The position numbers and the translations under genes were made by a program. DNA of 64,000 nucleotides from Corythucha ciliata (Eukaryota; Arthropoda; Insecta; Hemiptera; Tingidae): positions 45,984,198-46,048,197 of the forward strand of contig CM075937.1 in NCBI GenBank assembly GCA_038030265.1. Direction: 5' to 3'. Below, in pieces: positions 33,101 through 45,100 of the stretch (position 1 is the stretch's first letter; each line of letters starts with the position of its first letter). The notes beneath the pieces were generated by a model. The model was given only the letters and a program-made list of their open reading frames with translations. It searched no databases and was not told the DNA's origin.

Positions 33101-36100
33101 GCAAATCGCTAAGCTGGAGCTGAAATTAAGAAAAGTTGCTAATTCATGGATGCAATTGAGAAAAATCGCTAATTAGCGGCTGAAATAAAAAAAAATACGA
33201 ACTGACTGCAAAATTCAGATAAATCGCTATAACTCACGGCTAATAAGGGTGAAAACTTGCAGAAATGACCGAAATTGCTAATTACCGGCTAAAATGGAGA
33301 AAACTTGCTAATTTATCAATAAAATTGACTAATTCGTGGATTAAGTAGAGAAAACGTCAATTCGCGGCTTCTGATCGTAACTTCGTGCCAGAAAGTGAAA
33401 AAAATCGCTAATCCGCGGCCAAATTTCAGAAAAAGCGTTGGATAGTTCGCGGGGAAAATTGGGGGAACTTTTAATTCGTTGATGAAAAACGTAGAAAAAT
33501 CCCTAATTAGCTGATAGACTGATGAAAAACGCTAATTTGCGGCTGAAGTCAGGAAAAAATGGATGTTTACGGCGTTAAATTGAAAACATTTGCTATATTC
33601 CCCGAATTGAATAGCAAATGGCAAGTCGCGGTTTCTTGAGACGTTTTTTTTTTTTTTCTTTTAATAACACCCGAGCATTTGGCAATTTAAGCCATTAAAC
33701 TCCTGGCGGCCAAGTATAATTTTGCCAATTTCTGGCTGTCGCTCATTGTGTCAGGTGTTCTGACATCTGTCAATTGGGGGCATCGTGGTAGGTGGTCGCT
33801 GTCCATTTCTTCAAGATGGCAGAGGGGGCGTATGGGGGAGTCGACAACCCCAATGCGATGGAGATGTTTCTGGAGGTAGTCGCGCTCTGTTGTCATCCGG
33901 AAGGAAGCCACAAACTCGTCGCGGGGCAAGGTGGAGGAAAGTGGCGCGCTCAAAAGCTGCCGCCATTGCCGGCCCTCGGCCAGAGCTTCCCAAACCCTCC
34001 TGGCCTCACCCGCAACCCGACTGCAGCAGATTCTCTTTGCTGAGCTGAGGGATATGGCTGAGTTTGGCTGTGTCTCCATGGACCCACGTTTCGCCAGTGC
34101 ATCGGCTCTTTCATTTCCATGGAGATCACAGTGACTGGGGATCCACTGGAGGGCGATCCTCCCGCCACCCTCGATCAGCTGGTCAATCCGGTCCCGAGCC
34201 TCCACAACTCCGGCGTGGTCTGACGGCCGTCTCGAGCCAATGGAGAGGATCGCTGCCTGGGAGTCGATAAAAAAGACAACCCGCGATGGACAGTCGCGGC
34301 CGATCCTCTCCAACGCAAGGCAAACTGCCTTGACCTCGCCGTCAAAGCTTGTCGCCTGGCCACCAACCGGAGCATACAGCTCAAAATCTGCTCAGTAGGC
34401 CCCAGCTCCTGCGTTCTTGCTTGCATCCAGGGCTGACCCATCGGTATAGATGTGTAACCACTCGCTGCTGGGGTATTTTTATTATTTTTATCTTGAGACA
34501 ACTTCGTGGCTAAAATTAGAAAATGTAGCGCTAATTCACGGGTAATAATCACATAGCTCATTAGCGGCTCAAATCAGAAAAAACACAAATTCTTTGCAGG
34601 GAAAATCTCTGAAATGGAGATAAATCGCTAATTCGCGGATAAAATCGAGACAAATCTTTAATTCAAGAATTGACAGCTTTTATCCATTAGAAGGCTACAC
34701 CGATCGTTTAACCGGCAAAAGTGGAAGTTCTTCGTGGAACATATTGTCCCTTTTTATGTGAGCACAGTCAGTTTCTGGGATGAAATTCGCTTTCTTTACA
34801 GAATAGGGTAAACTCATGAAATCGCGTCTTTTAATGCGCTAATTTTACTTGAAAACTTAACCACTTGGATAAAAAACTATACCACTTATCCATAATCCGG
34901 CTTGTTCCAGCTTGTTCAATTCAAACAAGGCATTTGAGTCTCAAAAAGTATCAAATGTGACTATTAAAAATTTCATAAAGAAAACCTTTTATTATTATAC
35001 TCCTTTAATTACCTTCCTGTGCCTACCCCCAACTGAATTAGACCCCCAACTGTGATGGATATTTACACCATGCAGGGTGGGTTTATCAATCACCGGATCC
35101 CCATGTAATAGCTCGGAGAACTTTGCATTACTGATTACCAAAAGGCCCGTAGAAACCAGAATTATCCCAGCTTTGTCTTTAGAATAAGTGCATTGATAAA
35201 CACACCCTTGTTGGGGAAAATTACATATTATTTGGTTAAGGACAGTCTGTTTTTGGGGCTGAACAACCCTTCTTAACCGGAAATTCGCAAAGATATTTGA
35301 AAACTTATTGCGGTTTTCATTTGCACAATATTCTGCATAGGGTAGGGGGATTTTTCCATTATTCATCAAGGACGGGAGGAAAAATCTCTCTCGCAGCGCG
35401 AAATTCCCGGTAAATGGAAAACGGCATCATTTTCTCACCGCGAGTTATTTCATTTTTATCTCAATTATTTCTCGATGGTGAGTTTAATTGTTAAAGTCGG
35501 TAGTAATACCAACTAATATTTCAAAGAAATGAACTTTAAAAATCCTAAAAACTCATAAAAAAGAACAAAAACTGCGTTTTCTCATAAGAGCCCATGGAAA
35601 GTCTACCGCTCTTCTTACTTCGGTGGGGCCGCCACCAGAGCGCATTTGGTTAATCTGAATCGCCAATTGAAGGGTATCTATAATCTATAGGTGCCTAACT
35701 ACCCGGTTAGCTTTTCTAGCACCATGCGCCATCTCTCTGTTCACACCAGAAAGAGAATTCTACACTACAGAAGAGAACAATTTTAAGTCAATTGTTAACC
35801 CCTCCCCCCACTTCACCCCACCAAAATAATCTTCTGCTGAATTTTGCCAAAATCTTATTTTTCTACTCGAATGGAATGTTTTTAATTAAAATTTAGCCTT
35901 ATTAAACGAAAAAGAAATGAAACGTGTAATCCTAAGATATCTTCGTGAAGGAAGACAAGGACAAAAAATCAGGAACATTTAATATGGACAACAATTAGAG
36001 CCTATCTCCTTTTTTTTATGTACATTTGCCCTTACCATTTCGTTTTCTTCGTCATCATCCCAACAGCAGTTACAGTTCAGCCTCCGAACATTGCGAACGA

Positions 36101-39100
36101 TATAGAAAGAGAAAAAAGTGAAGTGGGGGCGTTACAATTCAGTTGCCGCGTTGAATTGCTTCGGTGAATGTAAAGAGTGGAGCACAATAACTTAAATACG
36201 AAATAAGTGCGCGGTGTGTCGTTTTGGAGTGAAAAAAATAAAATAAAAATACGAGTTTAGTCCCGGAAAATAACTACAAGAAACCAAATAAATGATGAGA
36301 AAAAAATTAAGGATTTCGGTAGCTTTGGACGACTACGTTAACGGGCGATATAGGAAAATATCTGGTAGGTGGTAATTTTCGTGCCTTAAAAACCACAATT
36401 TATAATACGACCCCCCCCCCCTCATACTTGTTACTTGAGGTTTTTTACTGTTCTAGTTTTGACACCACAAAGCCCGTAAAATGTTCCAATTGTCCTCGAT
36501 TAAGGGACGTTTTAACACAACAAAAGGATTCACTCTACTGTTGCACCTTCTAAAGAGGCCATGTAAATTGTTACATGGGCTGAAAATAGAGTTCCTCTCG
36601 GTTCTAAAACAATTGAACGTCTTGTTTCTTGTTTCCCTCTGCTAGAAATTTGAATTCGTAAGACTTCCATCAATCAGTTCTAAGAATCATAGTTTCCCCG
36701 TCGTAATTTCCAGAATAAAAAAAACTCTTCGATTAATTGGTTTTTTTCACTTTCTCCATTTCTTTTGCTCATTACCTTTGATTGTACCGCTGTTATTGAA
36801 TTCGTCTCAGTTTTCTGACTGTAATTATCACGCACCAGAAGTTAGAGGCTTATTTGTTAATAAATAAATACAGGTGGAAGGGAAGAGGAGGTGTGGCGAT
36901 GTAAATCCTGAGCTCCCTTTCAAAATAACGGCTACTTCTGAGGGGAAAATCTCTAGAATAATATCTGTCATTCGAGCTGTAAGGAAAATCGATTTCGAGT
37001 CTTACTTTTCAAATCACAAAAAAATAGGAAAATAGAGAGACAGAAGAACATAATTTTCAACCGAGGCCCCTTTAGAGATTTTACTGAATCGAATGTGATC
37101 CTCTTTGCCTTGTGATGTTGTTTCTAGACAAGACAAGGCACAAATTAGTACCTAAGGAGTGATCCCCCTTTCCTTACATAGACAGGTGTGATTCTCCGTT
37201 ACCTACCCTTGTAGATGCATGACTTAAGGGGGGTTTCAGGCGGGTTTTCTCGACCCCTTCCCAGTCCCCCTCGCCCAAACTTCACACATAAATTTTGGCT
37301 CCATTTCTGTACCAATATTAGATTTCAAAATATAATTTTAATCTACAGGACGTTCTACAGTGACGTTAGATCTTGCTTTTTCAAATTTTATCCCTAAATT
37401 AACCCCAAACCACTTTAGAATTGGAATGTGTTTTAAGGTAATTTCAGGGATGAAATTTGGAAAAGCAAGATCTAACGTCGCTGTAGAACTTTCTGAAGAT
37501 TAAAATTAGACTTTGAAATCGAATGTTGATGCGGAAATAGAGCCAAAATTTATGTGCGAAGTTTAGGCGAGGGGTGACTGGGGAAGGGTCGAGGAAACCC
37601 TCCTGAAACCCCCCCCCCCTACTGACTCAAAGTCAGAAGCTAGGGCCAGGATTGTGGCTCCTTCTCGCCCTGGGCGTGATCATGCCCTGAAAGGCACATG
37701 ACGTACGGGAAGTTACTCGACACGTGCGAGTCCTGATTAGGTATCTAGACCCAAAGTACCGCTTTAAAAGACAGTTTTATGGTCTATCCTATAATAATTC
37801 TCAGTCTTATGGCTGATTAGTCTGTTTTTTGGACTACATTATGTCTATCTTCAGAAGACAATAAACCCTATAATACCCCAATTGATCGATAGAATAATAC
37901 CTACGTTCGAAAAAAATGAATGATTTCGCAAACTCAATGTCGGTGGGGATGGGGGTTTTCTCAGATTCCAGCTAAAAGGAAGCGTTAGCGTCATTGATGC
38001 GTAACAGAAATAAATTGTTCAATAAATCACGCTTCAAGTGAAGAGACGAGCTATGGACGTTTGTAAAGGGAGAATGGCATTTTATCTCTTATTGTTCGTC
38101 TCACATGATAGGTATATACGAATACGCGTGATAAATATATTAATGAAGCTGTCAATATTCATCCAGTTACGGTAGTGGATAAGTTGGAGGGCAATATAGG
38201 TCCTCGCGTGGAAAATTTAAGGAATTTTTGTAAATTAGTCACGGTCAAGGGTTTTTAGATCACTTTGCCTGCGTACTTGAGTTATTCAAAATCGCATAGG
38301 GAGGGGAGGACTGGACGGACGTAAATTTTGTCCAAGGACTAGTACTTCTAAACTTATTGTATCAGTTTACGTTAGTACGTTACGCTGTCTAAGCCCTACG
38401 GGGAAGGTTGTATTTCAGAGTAGGGGGTAGTGTTCTTAACGGGAGCCCCAGCACAACACTCAAAAGTAATCAATAGCAATCGCTATTTTAAAAAATACAC
38501 TGAAAGGTATAAAACCCGTTTAAAATTCAGTTATCTATGACCGACTCATTTGTTGTCATCGCTACCAATTTACATGTCTTGCCCCCCCCCCCTTAACGAC
38601 CATCCATTTAATCTCTGACCAATTTAATATATTACCCCCTCCAATCGACCGACTGTTAAAGGCCTACGAGGACCATTTCATAGACAGGGGTACCTCCTTG
38701 AACCCCACCAAGAAGGAAACCACTTCACTATCCCCACCGCTTAGTGGGCATGGAAACTTTTTTTTTTTTTACTTCTTCAGCCTCGACCAACCTCGGGAAG
38801 GAAGCCTGTTAAAAGTGTTTAGTCGTTAGAACTACAAGTTAGGGTGAAGAGTACTTTTATTGCTTAGAGTTACCCATTTTTATCAAGAATTCTTCGGCAA
38901 TTAGTTTTCTTTACTTTTTTAAATACGTGGAGTGAAATTAGCGGTGATCTTCGTTTTAAAAATATAAGCAATTCGTCAGTGCCAGTTACGTCATTTGATC
39001 ATTTCGTGTGTTTTTTTTACTGAGAAAGGGAATTTTCTCGGCGAGTAAAATGAAAGCAGGACGCCTTCATTCGAGATAAGCTGATTGGTGAGCTTTTTTT

Positions 39101-42100
39101 TTAAAAATAAAAAAAAAAAACAAAATTGGTTCATAGAACGTGCTGACTGCTGAGGACAAATTCTGGTGATACCCACCTTCGATCTCAATTAGCCAAGCTT
39201 TAGCTTGAACAGCCATGCTAATGAAATAGAATAGCAAATTTAAAGCAATACCTTTTTTTTCATAGACTACTTCCGCTAATGTTACGGTACGGTCTGGTTA
39301 ATTAAGTCGGATATGAAAAAAAAAAAAAAAAAATACCCAGCTTACAAGGATGCAAACCCTCTCCCCCCCCCCCAGTATCACCTGTTTGAATGCGCTTTGG
39401 AACGGTATTTTGCATTAATCATCAACGTCAAGGATTGAAAGCTGTGTTTTAGTCAGTCAAGGACAATTTTATTTAAAAGCCGCTATACGGCATTATGCCG
39501 TATTCACTATAAAATCGCACACCGAAAACCCTTAAGATGCACCTGGGCTCTGCGTGCGCGGAAACATTTTCCCTAGGGTAACCCCCCCCCCCGCCACACC
39601 TTCACAAAGTCCCTGGCCAGAAGCCTCTTCGGAAGGATTAAAAATTTAAAACGCCGTACCTTTTATGAGTCATCGTGATTTAAAAGATGAAGCGTCAATT
39701 AATTCACTTTCTTGCGACCAAAAGCAGGAAGTGGGAGACGACAGCCTTCAATGAATTAATTTCTTCATTTTTTTTTCATTGAGGGGTACCGAACGGGGCT
39801 GTCTTCTTCACGACTGTTTGAGGAATTTATAGCCGGGGGGGAGGAGATTGATTATTTGTGTCCAACACTATGAGTTTGGTTGGTTGAGTTAAATTCGATT
39901 TTGTTTTATTTTCATATTTCTATTTATCGCCGCATTTGGATGACGACTGGTCTGTGACTCATGCCCTACCGCATTGTGTACGTTTTTACCCGTGAAGGAG
40001 CTCCTTATTTGGAAGTAAACCTGACGCTCCCTATGTCTTCCTCAAACAAAGCTTGAACAGATTTATGAAAAAAGAATCTGTTCCGTGTAAAAAGAAAAAA
40101 AAAACAACAGACAATTTGTAGAACTTCACATCAGCAGAACACATTGGTATTCTCTTTTTGTGACCCACTCAGCCTTAATGAACAGGAGTGGGGAGGGGTT
40201 GTCTTTGTTTTGTATGAGATTATGATTTTCTATCTACAACTCGAGGGGGCTCGAGGCAAGATTTTAATGGAAACAATATGTCTGTTTTTAATTGCCGTTT
40301 TATGCAGGTACTGGTCAGTGATGGTTGGGGGGGGGGGGTCAAATGGAGCAGTTTGGAATTGACGTCTCCCTTACAAAGTTCTGATGTTAGGAATGATACC
40401 TTCCTAGTCCAAAACTTGGACAACGAGAGCCATAATGCTGGCCAACGAGGACGAAAAAGCTGGCCAGTAGAAGGTTGGATATAGAAGAATGCGCGAAATG
40501 AACTAACTGATTGTGGAGGAGGGGCGGTGCAGAATGGTGTCATTTTGGGCAAACTCGGTAATTTTCATAAAGTCATAAGTTATTTGTAAAATACGCAAGG
40601 AAAATCTTACCTTTTTGGCACGATGGCCTGAGTTGCACGGTACCGGAGTGCTGTATGCTGCCACTTCCGCCATGATTTGAGACTATTTTGGGTTTTTGGT
40701 GACGATTTTTTGGGCGTTAGCCTGAAAAACAAAATTCAAAATAAAAACTTGACAGTTGAAAAATTAGTGCAAAAATTGAAACAAGTATCAAGAAATAATT
40801 AGATCAATTAGAAAGTCGGAATTTTTTGTCCCCAGATAATCTTAATCGGTCCGAATTTACACGTCTTTGTGTGCACGGATGAATCACAGTCATGATAAAA
40901 ACGGGAGACGGCTCATTATACTATACTTTTTCGTACAAAGGGCACACTTGCCAAAAAAAATCGTCTCGTTCGTGACAATGAGGTAACTAAAACCGTTGGA
41001 ATGGGGGGGGGGGGTGTGTTTAAGAGTGGTCTGCAGCGTGCAGCGTAGTAATTTGATCATCAATGTTGTTTTACAACACCTTATACCAGCAATAAGGTGG
41101 TTTTATTGCACATTTCGGTAATTTTAGTGCATAGTATTTGAGGGAAATATGTATTCACTGCATTCGGGCTACAATGATTACTATACATGGCTATTAGTGA
41201 CTACTTGGCTAAGATTCGTCAGTATTGAAATGTATTGTGCAGGGGGGGGGGGGTTCAATACGGAAAACAGGCTCGAGCTTTCTTTTAATTGGCTGGTGGT
41301 GAGAGGGGTTTGTTCATTCTCGTTTTCGAGGAGAAAAATGGGTCCTCTCAGAATGTTTTATATATATTCAGTTTTCTGGTGAGTGAAAGTTGTCACCGAA
41401 CGTTCTGTAGTTTGCAGGGATGTCCACATTCCTGGAACCGTTAACACATGGTTCACTTTTTTTTTTCTTTTTAAACAAAAAACCTATCACTTTCACTATG
41501 TAGACTGGGAATTTTTGTGTCCTCGAGCAATTTTAGCTGACCGCTAGCGACACAATGGGGAAATTACGAGACATCCAGAAATTAATTCGCCTTTTCGGTC
41601 TGGAACATCTACGTATTCCACGGTTTTGTTGTAAGCGTAATTCGTGGTTGTTTGTTTACAGAGGACCTGACGGGGAGATGCGATCGCGTGGCTATGGTAT
41701 CACCTACCAGCAACATGAGGTATATGCTGATAGTTTACTCACCCCCTCCCCCCTCACCTATATGACAACTTTGTTTTTTTTTTTGTTGAAAATATCAGCG
41801 ATGGAAAGGAAGAACGCATGACGCGTTACAAGGAAGAGCGCCGGCGGCAATTGGCCGCACAGTTCGGACCGAGAGAAGCGGCAACGAACGCTATACGCAG
41901 CACGCGAGCGTCTCGGCTGCGAACTCAAGCGAATTCCGGTACGATTTTTTTTAAAGAGATCATATAACAATCTCGATTGTGGTCATTTCCGACTTTGATG
42001 ATCAGTCAAGTCTAAAGTTCGTGATAGGAACTCAACTCCCTCTCTTCTCTTTTGTGAAGTGGCGTGCTGAGTTCGTTTCACAAACGCAATGAAAAACGTG

Positions 42101-45100
42101 AGAAACGGTGTCGAGCCGTCTTTCAAATACATAAAATATTTTTGACCGTCGAATAAATGTAAATTTCAAGTGGAAAGAACGGGCATCCACACCGATAACT
42201 TTGTCTTTTCCTGGACTGCACTCGGTGGGACGGCGGTCGAGTTTGTAAAAATGCGTGTAAATTTTTTGTTCAACTGTTATTTAATTTCTTTAATTCACCA
42301 AGTTTAATTGAATTTTACCGTTTGTTGCAGAATCAATTAGAAACAGCAAGGACACTCCTCCCAAGGACGTAAGTGAAGCTTTTTCTCTTCGAATTTTGAC
42401 GCCCAAAAATTGTACCAGTCGCGCCCAATTTACACAGTCATAGTGTGCGGGGTCAGTTTTTTATATCTTTCTGGCCCTGTGGGCGGTATTTGATGGAAGG
42501 GGAGGGGGAGGTGCATTAATGAAATGCTGTGATATGTGTTCGTTTTGTAAAAAGCAAAGAGGCGGATAAAAGGGGAAGGGGGTCGTAGCAGACCTATTCG
42601 ATCAAGGACGATTGCCTTAATAGGACATCCATACTTTAATTATTTTGTTGTTTAAGTTAAATACCGTTAATACCAAACTTTTTCTTCTCTTCTTTTTTTT
42701 AGAGCTATTAGATTTTTGTCACCCTAAACCATTCATAGCAATGTTTTTTTTTTGTACATCAGACCGAAAATGGAACAAAAGGGAGCCCTTTACTGCAGCC
42801 GTCAAGAATGCTACATGTAGACAATTCAGGTGAGTGAAATATTCTTAGGTATTCGTCGTACTTAAAATGTCAAATTTAACCAATGCAAGTATTTGAGCTC
42901 AGGGCTAGGGTAGAGGCGTTCATGGCATGTACTTCACACCCGTAAAACGTGTTAAATGGTGACTGCGAGTTCCCAATGTAAGAAATTATCAGACCATACC
43001 CTCTTAATTTGTTTTACTTTGCATTGCTGGTACTAATTAAAACGCTCGGATTAATTTAACCATTCTCCCCTGATAGTTCGAGCGTTTCCTCCTGCGAGAG
43101 CCCAATTATATTATTATGGAACGAAGAATTTCGTAAACATCCTCTGCTTTATTCCAAACCCCTAGCCTACAAACTTCTATTTTTTGCCACCCCTTAGCTG
43201 ACCAGCCCCCTCTGAAAAACGACGTTTTCCACCCCGTTCGAAGCTTCCACCAAACACCCTGTTAGTACCCGGTTACAGCCGCTCTTGTCAAGTCCCCCTT
43301 TTCCCTTTAGTTTTTTCTTCGATATTTTAGACTTTATTTATTTTTTACTTTTTGTGTAAAATAGAAAATTATCATAACAAGCTAAAAAAGTGTGCCTTAA
43401 AAACGAGTTGGCATTCCGCGTATAGATGTGAGGTACGTGAAACTTTTTCTCCCCCCGAGTAGCGTTACAATGGAAAGTATCAGGTTTTGTCATTAGCGTG
43501 ACAAGGTCTGTGGAAAATACGTTTCTTTAAACGGTTTAATCAATTAACATTAATTTGATTGGCTCCAAAAGAAGGGGAACTCCGATCGATAAAATGGAAA
43601 ACCCCTTGTTGCAAAATCCCCTCCAGAACTGCATGCTCATAGCGCCCTATTAAATTCTACTTCGCTTTATATTTTGTTTTTTAACTGGGAAACGAGGTCA
43701 CACGAATTTTTTTTAAGGATTTAATTTCGTCTTACGCCTTCATGAAACCGAGAGAAACTGTTTCCCCGATTTTTTCTTTATATAATTCGAGCGTCGTTTC
43801 AATTCAGATTTAGTGGAATTTGAACGTGACCTTCTGATTGATAAATAGGATTGACGGTGGGGGGAAATCATTTTAGGAAAACGTTTCGACGCCTTTTTCA
43901 TTGTCACTTGTTGCATGAGGTGAGATTCTATTTGGGCTCAGCATCAAGGTCAATATCAACACACCCTACCAGTAACTCGTGGAGGAAAAACTGAATGTTC
44001 AGTGCTAATCACGTTCGTGAGATTTGTCCAGTTCCGTTAAAATTTTCCAGACCTTGCTCAATCCTCAGTCATCAGTGATGAAAAATTCTGGATGACGAAG
44101 GGTTCGTAACAACTGCAATTTCGCGGTGCTGCATAGCCTGGAAACTTGGGATTTCGGGCTATAGCGCGGTAAAAATTATAATTCTGGGACTAAGATACCT
44201 CTGAATCTTTAAAGTCTTGAGCCTTTTAAGGCGATTTACCCCCTGAAAATTTCAATTTTGTGACAATTTTTTACCCGAAACTTGAATTTCGCGGCATTAT
44301 AGCCTGAAAACTTTACGCTTTGCAAAAATCCTCGAATACTGCAATATTGCCAGAATTCATTGTCTACCTGCCCACTTAAATCTGGTCTCTACTCTGCCGC
44401 AATTCGACTTCGAACTCCGAAAATGAAGGCACAAAATCTGGACCGTACTTTACTGTAACGCGAAAGGCACTTCTTATCTCTCATAAAACGATAAATTGAC
44501 CTGGAGCATTTAAATTCAAAACTGATTATATTTTATTTGATGATTTTTCATTAGGGTTTAGGCTTCTATTTTCTTTTTCTATTTTGACTATTTATTGTCA
44601 GCCCTAGAATCTCCTGTATTTTTGCCCAATGTTTTGGGATATTTTTATAGATTTTCTTTTTAAAGTTTTAGGTGATAGTTTTCGAAGCAAAAGAACAATG
44701 GTTTCGTCCAGTTTGGGTGTGTGCACACCTCGATCCACTAAAAAACCTTCCAGTCATTCGCCGATCCCTCAATCGTCAAACACTTCACCTACTGTACCTC
44801 GATCGTCTCAACTAGTCAAACGTCAAGCGTCTAACAATGCCAATCGCGGTAAGCCGATGCTTGTCTTCCAACTTTTTGTTTTTATTTTTTATTTTTTTAA
44901 TGCTGTACTACAGCGGCAAATCCCGACGTTTTCACGCCGCCGCAGCCTCCTCCTCCACCTTCGTCGCTCTCTCAAACGCTAACCTCCAAATCGACGCCTA
45001 ATTCGCCGTCACTCGGTCGACACCCTTCGATATTAAAGAAAGCCTCGTCCGAAGAGCCGAACAGCGGTGGAGGAAGCTGCAGCAGCGGCGGTGGTGCTGG

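Larger units (their letters stand above)
29881..41661 (+). other. Supervillin intron 1 (11.8 kb)
   Basis: This intron separates the large first exon from the cluster at 41.6 kb. It holds the read-through 3' end, a family A island (32320-34680), the inserted LINE, an inverted-repeat element (37227-37620), a MITE-like element (35305-35432) and an antisense exon-like segment near 40611-40725. Between 35433 and 37226, and between 37621 and 40610, I see no gene. TTCAG(T/C) words at about 36070 and 36138 could mark internal promoters but have no other support. C and G runs of 9-13 bases are frequent. Confidence 0.6.

Noticed and set aside
33785..34270. Plus-strand open frames over the LINE
   Set aside because: They are antisense shadows of the RNase H frame.
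41555..41719. Open frame starting MGKLRDIQKL as a separate gene or exon
   Set aside because: It crosses a good acceptor at 41661, and its reading frame does not fit the phase of the next supervillin exon at 41799.
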